Shown here one piece after another: positions 6,285 to 7,229 of a stretch of DNA of 7,229 nt. Each line of letters begins with the position of its first letter. Within the stretch, counting starts at the first letter, position 1. A program made the position numbers and the translations under genes. Source of the stretch: an uncultured Mucispirillum sp. (GTDB lineage: Bacteria; Chrysiogenota; Deferribacteres; Deferribacterales; Mucispirillaceae); contig CAMEZN010000085.1 in assembly GCA_945947845.1 (NCBI GenBank), forward strand, positions 1 to 7,229, given 5' to 3'. The notes beneath the pieces are model-generated. The model saw only the letters and a list, made by a program, of their open reading frames with translations. It was not told the origin of the DNA and did not search any database.

Positions 6285-7229
6285 TGATATTTAATATTAT
6301 ATATCCTGTTTTATTTTCACTAATCCCTATATTTATTTTTTATAATAAAAATATAGGCGAAGTAAGATTTAAAAATGTTATTCCACTTATTGCAGTATGC
6401 ACAAGCACCGCATTAGTATTTTACTTTATTATTTATTATCTTCTTTCTTTTTTTCTTACAGGTAAAACATCTTTAAATCTTTTTGCATTAACTGGAAGCA
6501 TTGTTTTTTATACTGCCATACTTATATATACTCCTTGGTATATTTGGGACCGATTTGTATCTAAATATGCACACCAATATATAATTAAGTATATTATTTA
6601 TGCGTTTTTTGCTTTTTTGTGTGTTATTATAGATATTATGCCTATTATATATTCAGTTCTGTTTTTTTCAATTATTGCTTTAAATATAATTTATATTCTT
6701 TCATTTAAATCAATGCAAACTACACAAACACAATATGATTATATTAATTTAAATAATATTGATAATTCTGATAAACCAAATATTTATCATATTATTCTTG
6801 ATGCATATACTGGACAAAAAGGATTACAAAATTTATCTGATTACGATAATAGTGCATTTATGAAACAGTTAGAAAACCTTGGATTTACAATATCAAATAA
6901 TGTTTACTCTAATTATAATTATACAGCCGCATCTATGCCATCATTTTTTAATATGGCTTATACTGATGAATATACACCAGAAGAAGATAAAAAAAGTGAG
7001 CTGTATATAAAAGAGCGGCAACAGTATAGATATATGAGAATTCTAAAATCAAAACTTATACTTTCGCTAAAAAGTGCAGGTTATACTATTGGGGTTTCTG
7101 GTGAAATACTATTTAGTGATATAATACAAAATATGTGCAGCAGTATTATAGATAAACAGAGCACTCAAAATTCTACCATAATGCGAAATTCATTTTTGCT
7201 GAATTTTTTACAGATGACAATTTTTGGTA
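6284..7229 (+). CDS. Membrane-anchored sulfatase / alkaline-phosphatase-superfamily protein, partial (3' end outside)
   Basis: The frame is open from ATG 6284 to the window end: 315 codons with no stop. The first 143 or so residues are very hydrophobic, with about four or five membrane segments (roughly 2-20, 33-58, 66-84, 101-117, 120-141). A globular part then starts at PNIYHIILDAYTG (165-177), where Asp173 is the expected first metal ligand of the alkaline-phosphatase/sulfatase fold. SNYNYTAASMPSFFN (209-223) resembles the sulfatase C/S-x-P-S motif, making Ser217 the candidate nucleophile, with Thr214 an alternative. Membrane helices followed by an extracytoplasmic sulfatase-like domain are typical of enzymes that cleave or transfer phospho- or sulfo-groups on envelope glycans or lipids (LtaS, OpgB and EptA are distant examples). 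The substrate cannot be read. The later metal ligands lie beyond the window. The ATG overlaps the preceding stop codon and has no clear ribosome binding site of its own, consistent with coupling. Confidence 0.8.
   Translation, partial: MIFNIIYPVLFSLIPIFIFYNKNIGEVRFKNVIPLIAVCTSTALVFYFIIYYLLSFFLTGKTSLNLFALTGSIVFYTAILIYTPWYIWDRFVSKYAHQYIIKYIIYAFFAFLCVIIDIMPIIYSVLFFSIIALNIIYILSFKSMQTTQTQYDYINLNNIDNSDKPNIYHIILDAYTGQKGLQNLSDYDNSAFMKQLENLGFTISNNVYSNYNYTAASMPSFFNMAYTDEYTPEEDKKSELYIKERQQYRYMRILKSKLILSLKSAGYTIGVSGEILFSDIIQNMCSSIIDKQSTQNSTIMRNSFLLNFLQMTIFG

Overview
This AT-rich window reads as ordinary chromosome from a low-GC bacterium. All supported genes are on the + strand. Short intergenic gaps, occasional TTG starts and good AGGAGG-type ribosome binding sites are typical of bacteria. 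A methylmalonyl-CoA epimerase, a bifunctional GlmU and an exported membrane/sulfatase-type gene pair would fit an anaerobic or fermentative, possibly Gram-negative lineage. A low-GC Deferribacterota-type genome is one possibility, but this is only a guess from base composition and protein flavour.

Layout. (1) Positions 1-130 hold the last 42 codons of an adenylate-forming enzyme (NRPS A-domain or DltA-like). A short AT-only gap follows, with a weak terminator-like hairpin. (2) Positions 215-5936 hold four tightly packed genes, probably one transcription unit: glmU (UDP-GlcNAc synthesis), a ClC-family chloride channel/transporter with two CBS domains, a PcrA/UvrD-type DNA helicase, and methylmalonyl-CoA epimerase. 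Gaps between them are 3, about 11 and 23 nt. The products have unrelated roles (envelope precursor, ion transport, DNA repair, propionate/succinate metabolism), so this looks like a housekeeping operon of convenience rather than a pathway. (3) A strong GC-containing hairpin at 5950-5978 closes this unit. (4) From 6093 a second unit starts: a 63-residue exported or membrane peptide with a YIRPGAG motif, overlapping by one base a membrane-anchored sulfatase/alkaline-phosphatase-superfamily protein that runs off the window end.

The most notable points are three. The helicase gene has no ATG, GTG or TTG start compatible with a complete protein, and appears to start at ATT behind a perfect AGGAGG. 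The ClC protein has lost several residues associated with proton-coupled exchange. The small exported peptide appears translationally coupled to a sulfatase-like membrane enzyme. I saw no mobile element, CRISPR array, tRNA or rRNA, and no convincing new defence system.
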